Of a DNA stretch of 41,042 nucleotides, positions 40,389 to 41,042 are shown piece by piece (position 1 is the first letter of the stretch; every line of letters begins with the position of its first letter). The stretch is taken from NCBI GenBank assembly GCA_021732845.1, contig JAKFUF010000146.1:1-41042 (forward strand), given 5' to 3'. The translations under genes and the position numbers were made by a program. The notes under the pieces are model-generated. The model did no database searches. It was not told where the DNA came from and worked only from the letters and a program-made list of their open reading frames with translations. The stretch is from Planctomycetaceae bacterium (lineage in GTDB: Bacteria > Planctomycetota > Planctomycetia > Planctomycetales > Planctomycetaceae).

Positions 40389-40783
40389 GCGGAGAACTTC
40401 GCTCGGAAACCGGAACTGGCCGGGCTGGCGTGCCGCGGCCTTCAGGCAATTGTAGCCACGGGCAAAGTCCGGCACAGGGGGCGCGGTCCCAAAAGGTGGG
40501 CGGAGCCGTGATGGGGGGCGCGATGCCGACTGGTCGGAGCCGAGGACCAGGTTGCGAGATCCACGATCGAGATGAGGCCAGCGAGACACAGATGAGCGGC
40601 GCGCTCATGACTGTGGACGCGGTTACAAAGGGGGGGCGCGACGAAGATGGGGGGCGCGGTGCCAACCGGTTGGAACTGAAGGCCAGTGCGCAATCCACGG
40701 CTGAGACAGGGCCAGCGAGATGCAGATGGACGGATCGCCGATTACAGGGGGCGCGGTCACAAAAAGTGAGGACTGCTTTCGTG
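40389..40783. repeat. Degenerate ~140-bp tandem repeat block
   Basis: GATGGGGGGCGCG, then GCC(G/A)AC(T/C)GGT(C/T)GG, recurs at ~40509 and ~40649. CCAGCGAGA(C/T)(A/G)CAGATG recurs at ~40575 and ~40714. GGGGGCGCGGTC(C/A)CAAAAAG(T)G recurs at ~40477 and ~40745. Successive copies have diverged strongly. Apparent frames here (for example 40375-40851, minus) only reflect the repeat. Confidence 0.7.
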
Positions 40784-40803
40784 GCGTCGGCTTGAGCCGA
40801 CGC
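40784..40803. repeat. REP-like palindrome
   Basis: GCGTCGGCTTGAGCCGACGC, a 20-base palindrome with a short loop, related to GTCGGCTTCAGCCGAC at 27310 and 36805. Confidence 0.85.
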
Positions 40804-40876
40804 GGCCATGACGAACCGGCAACCTGACTGTGGATTGAAGTCGAATGGCACTTAATCGGACCGATCTTATGGGGGG

Positions 40877-41042
40877 TTAATGCTTTGGCACGACGCGCTG
40901 ACGTGTAAGGCGTTGTCGGGCCTTGGTGCGGGGCTCAGTCAAGTTCGGGAAGGGCTTGGGGCGGCGTTTTCTTGCCCGGGGTTCGACCCTGTCGGGACGA
41001 TCCCCCACCACATGTTTGATGAGCGAGTCGGTCAGCGCCTTC
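40877..41042 (-). CDS. IS4-type transposase, C-terminal fragment running off the right edge
   Basis: The minus-strand frame reads KALTDSLIKHVVGDRPDRVE followed by PRARKRRPKPFPNLTEPRTK and ends VVPKH at the TAA on 40879-40877. A DRPDRVEPRARKRRPK tail is characteristic of IS4-family transposases in planctomycetes and relatives. The gene continues beyond 41042, so only the last 54 residues are seen. No terminal inverted repeat is visible downstream of the stop within the window. Confidence 0.8.
   Translation of the reverse strand, partial: KALTDSLIKHVVGDRPDRVEPRARKRRPKPFPNLTEPRTKARQRLTRQRVVPKH

Noticed and set aside
40375-40851. 158-codon minus-strand frame with repeated LAGPVS/LAGLIS motifs
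   Set aside because: Its internal repeats follow the degenerate DNA repeats; the frame ignores the VWA start and has no domain.

Overview
The window reads as chromosomal DNA of a planctomycete (Planctomycetota, probably class Planctomycetia). The base composition is GC-rich, so long antisense open frames shadow most real genes. The gene families are typical of the phylum: two DUF1501 proteins with twin-arginine-like leaders, a DUF1559-type protein, a Swt1-type HEPN protein, a secreted sialate O-acetylesterase, a secreted five-bladed-propeller glycosidase, and several large exported proteins without assigned function. The intergenic spaces also carry the palindromic repeats common in these genomes. 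No rRNA, tRNA or CRISPR array was found.

Left part (1-6.5 kb): a HEPN-TM-zinc-ribbon protein, a double-CXXCG immunity-like gene split by a one-base slip in an A-run, and an exported amidohydrolase. These are followed by about 1.7 kb of repeat DNA (two foldback elements, an array of ~265-bp units, and a MITE-like palindrome inserted in the array). A near-consensus promoter then drives two overlapping genes that share a PPAPPV motif and carry the neighbouring palindrome inside their reading frames.

Middle part (6.6-21 kb): a zinc-ribbon protein, a FemAB-like acetyltransferase, sialate O-acetylesterase, an orphan DUF1501 protein, an ALDH7-type dehydrogenase, a small membrane protein, and rimI with a clear terminator. 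Next come metF followed by two tiny related membrane proteins, an exported HEXXH metalloprotease, and a tight three-gene unit (zinc-ribbon/DUF1559 protein, PAS histidine kinase, degenerate HhH-GPD protein).

21.2-27.2 kb: the most interesting locus, four minus-strand genes in a row. They encode a Tat-exported amidase, a His-rich exported protein of an unnamed family, a Tat-leader protein that looks like a distant LodA/GoxA quinoprotein, and its LodB-like flavoprotein overlapping it. The proposed logic, which is inference, is that LodB builds a cysteine tryptophylquinone in LodA in the cytoplasm, the folded oxidase is exported by Tat, and it oxidises amines or amino acids outside, possibly released by the amidase.

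Right part (27.5-41 kb): ferredoxin plus Mrp/NBP35 ATPase, an NtrC-type regulator, two exported Ala-rich coiled-coil proteins, a dehydrogenase remnant and a second DUF1501 protein. These are followed by two exported proteins (one a glycosidase), a small membrane protein, a VWA protein, degenerate repeats, and the 3' end of an IS4-type transposase running off the edge.
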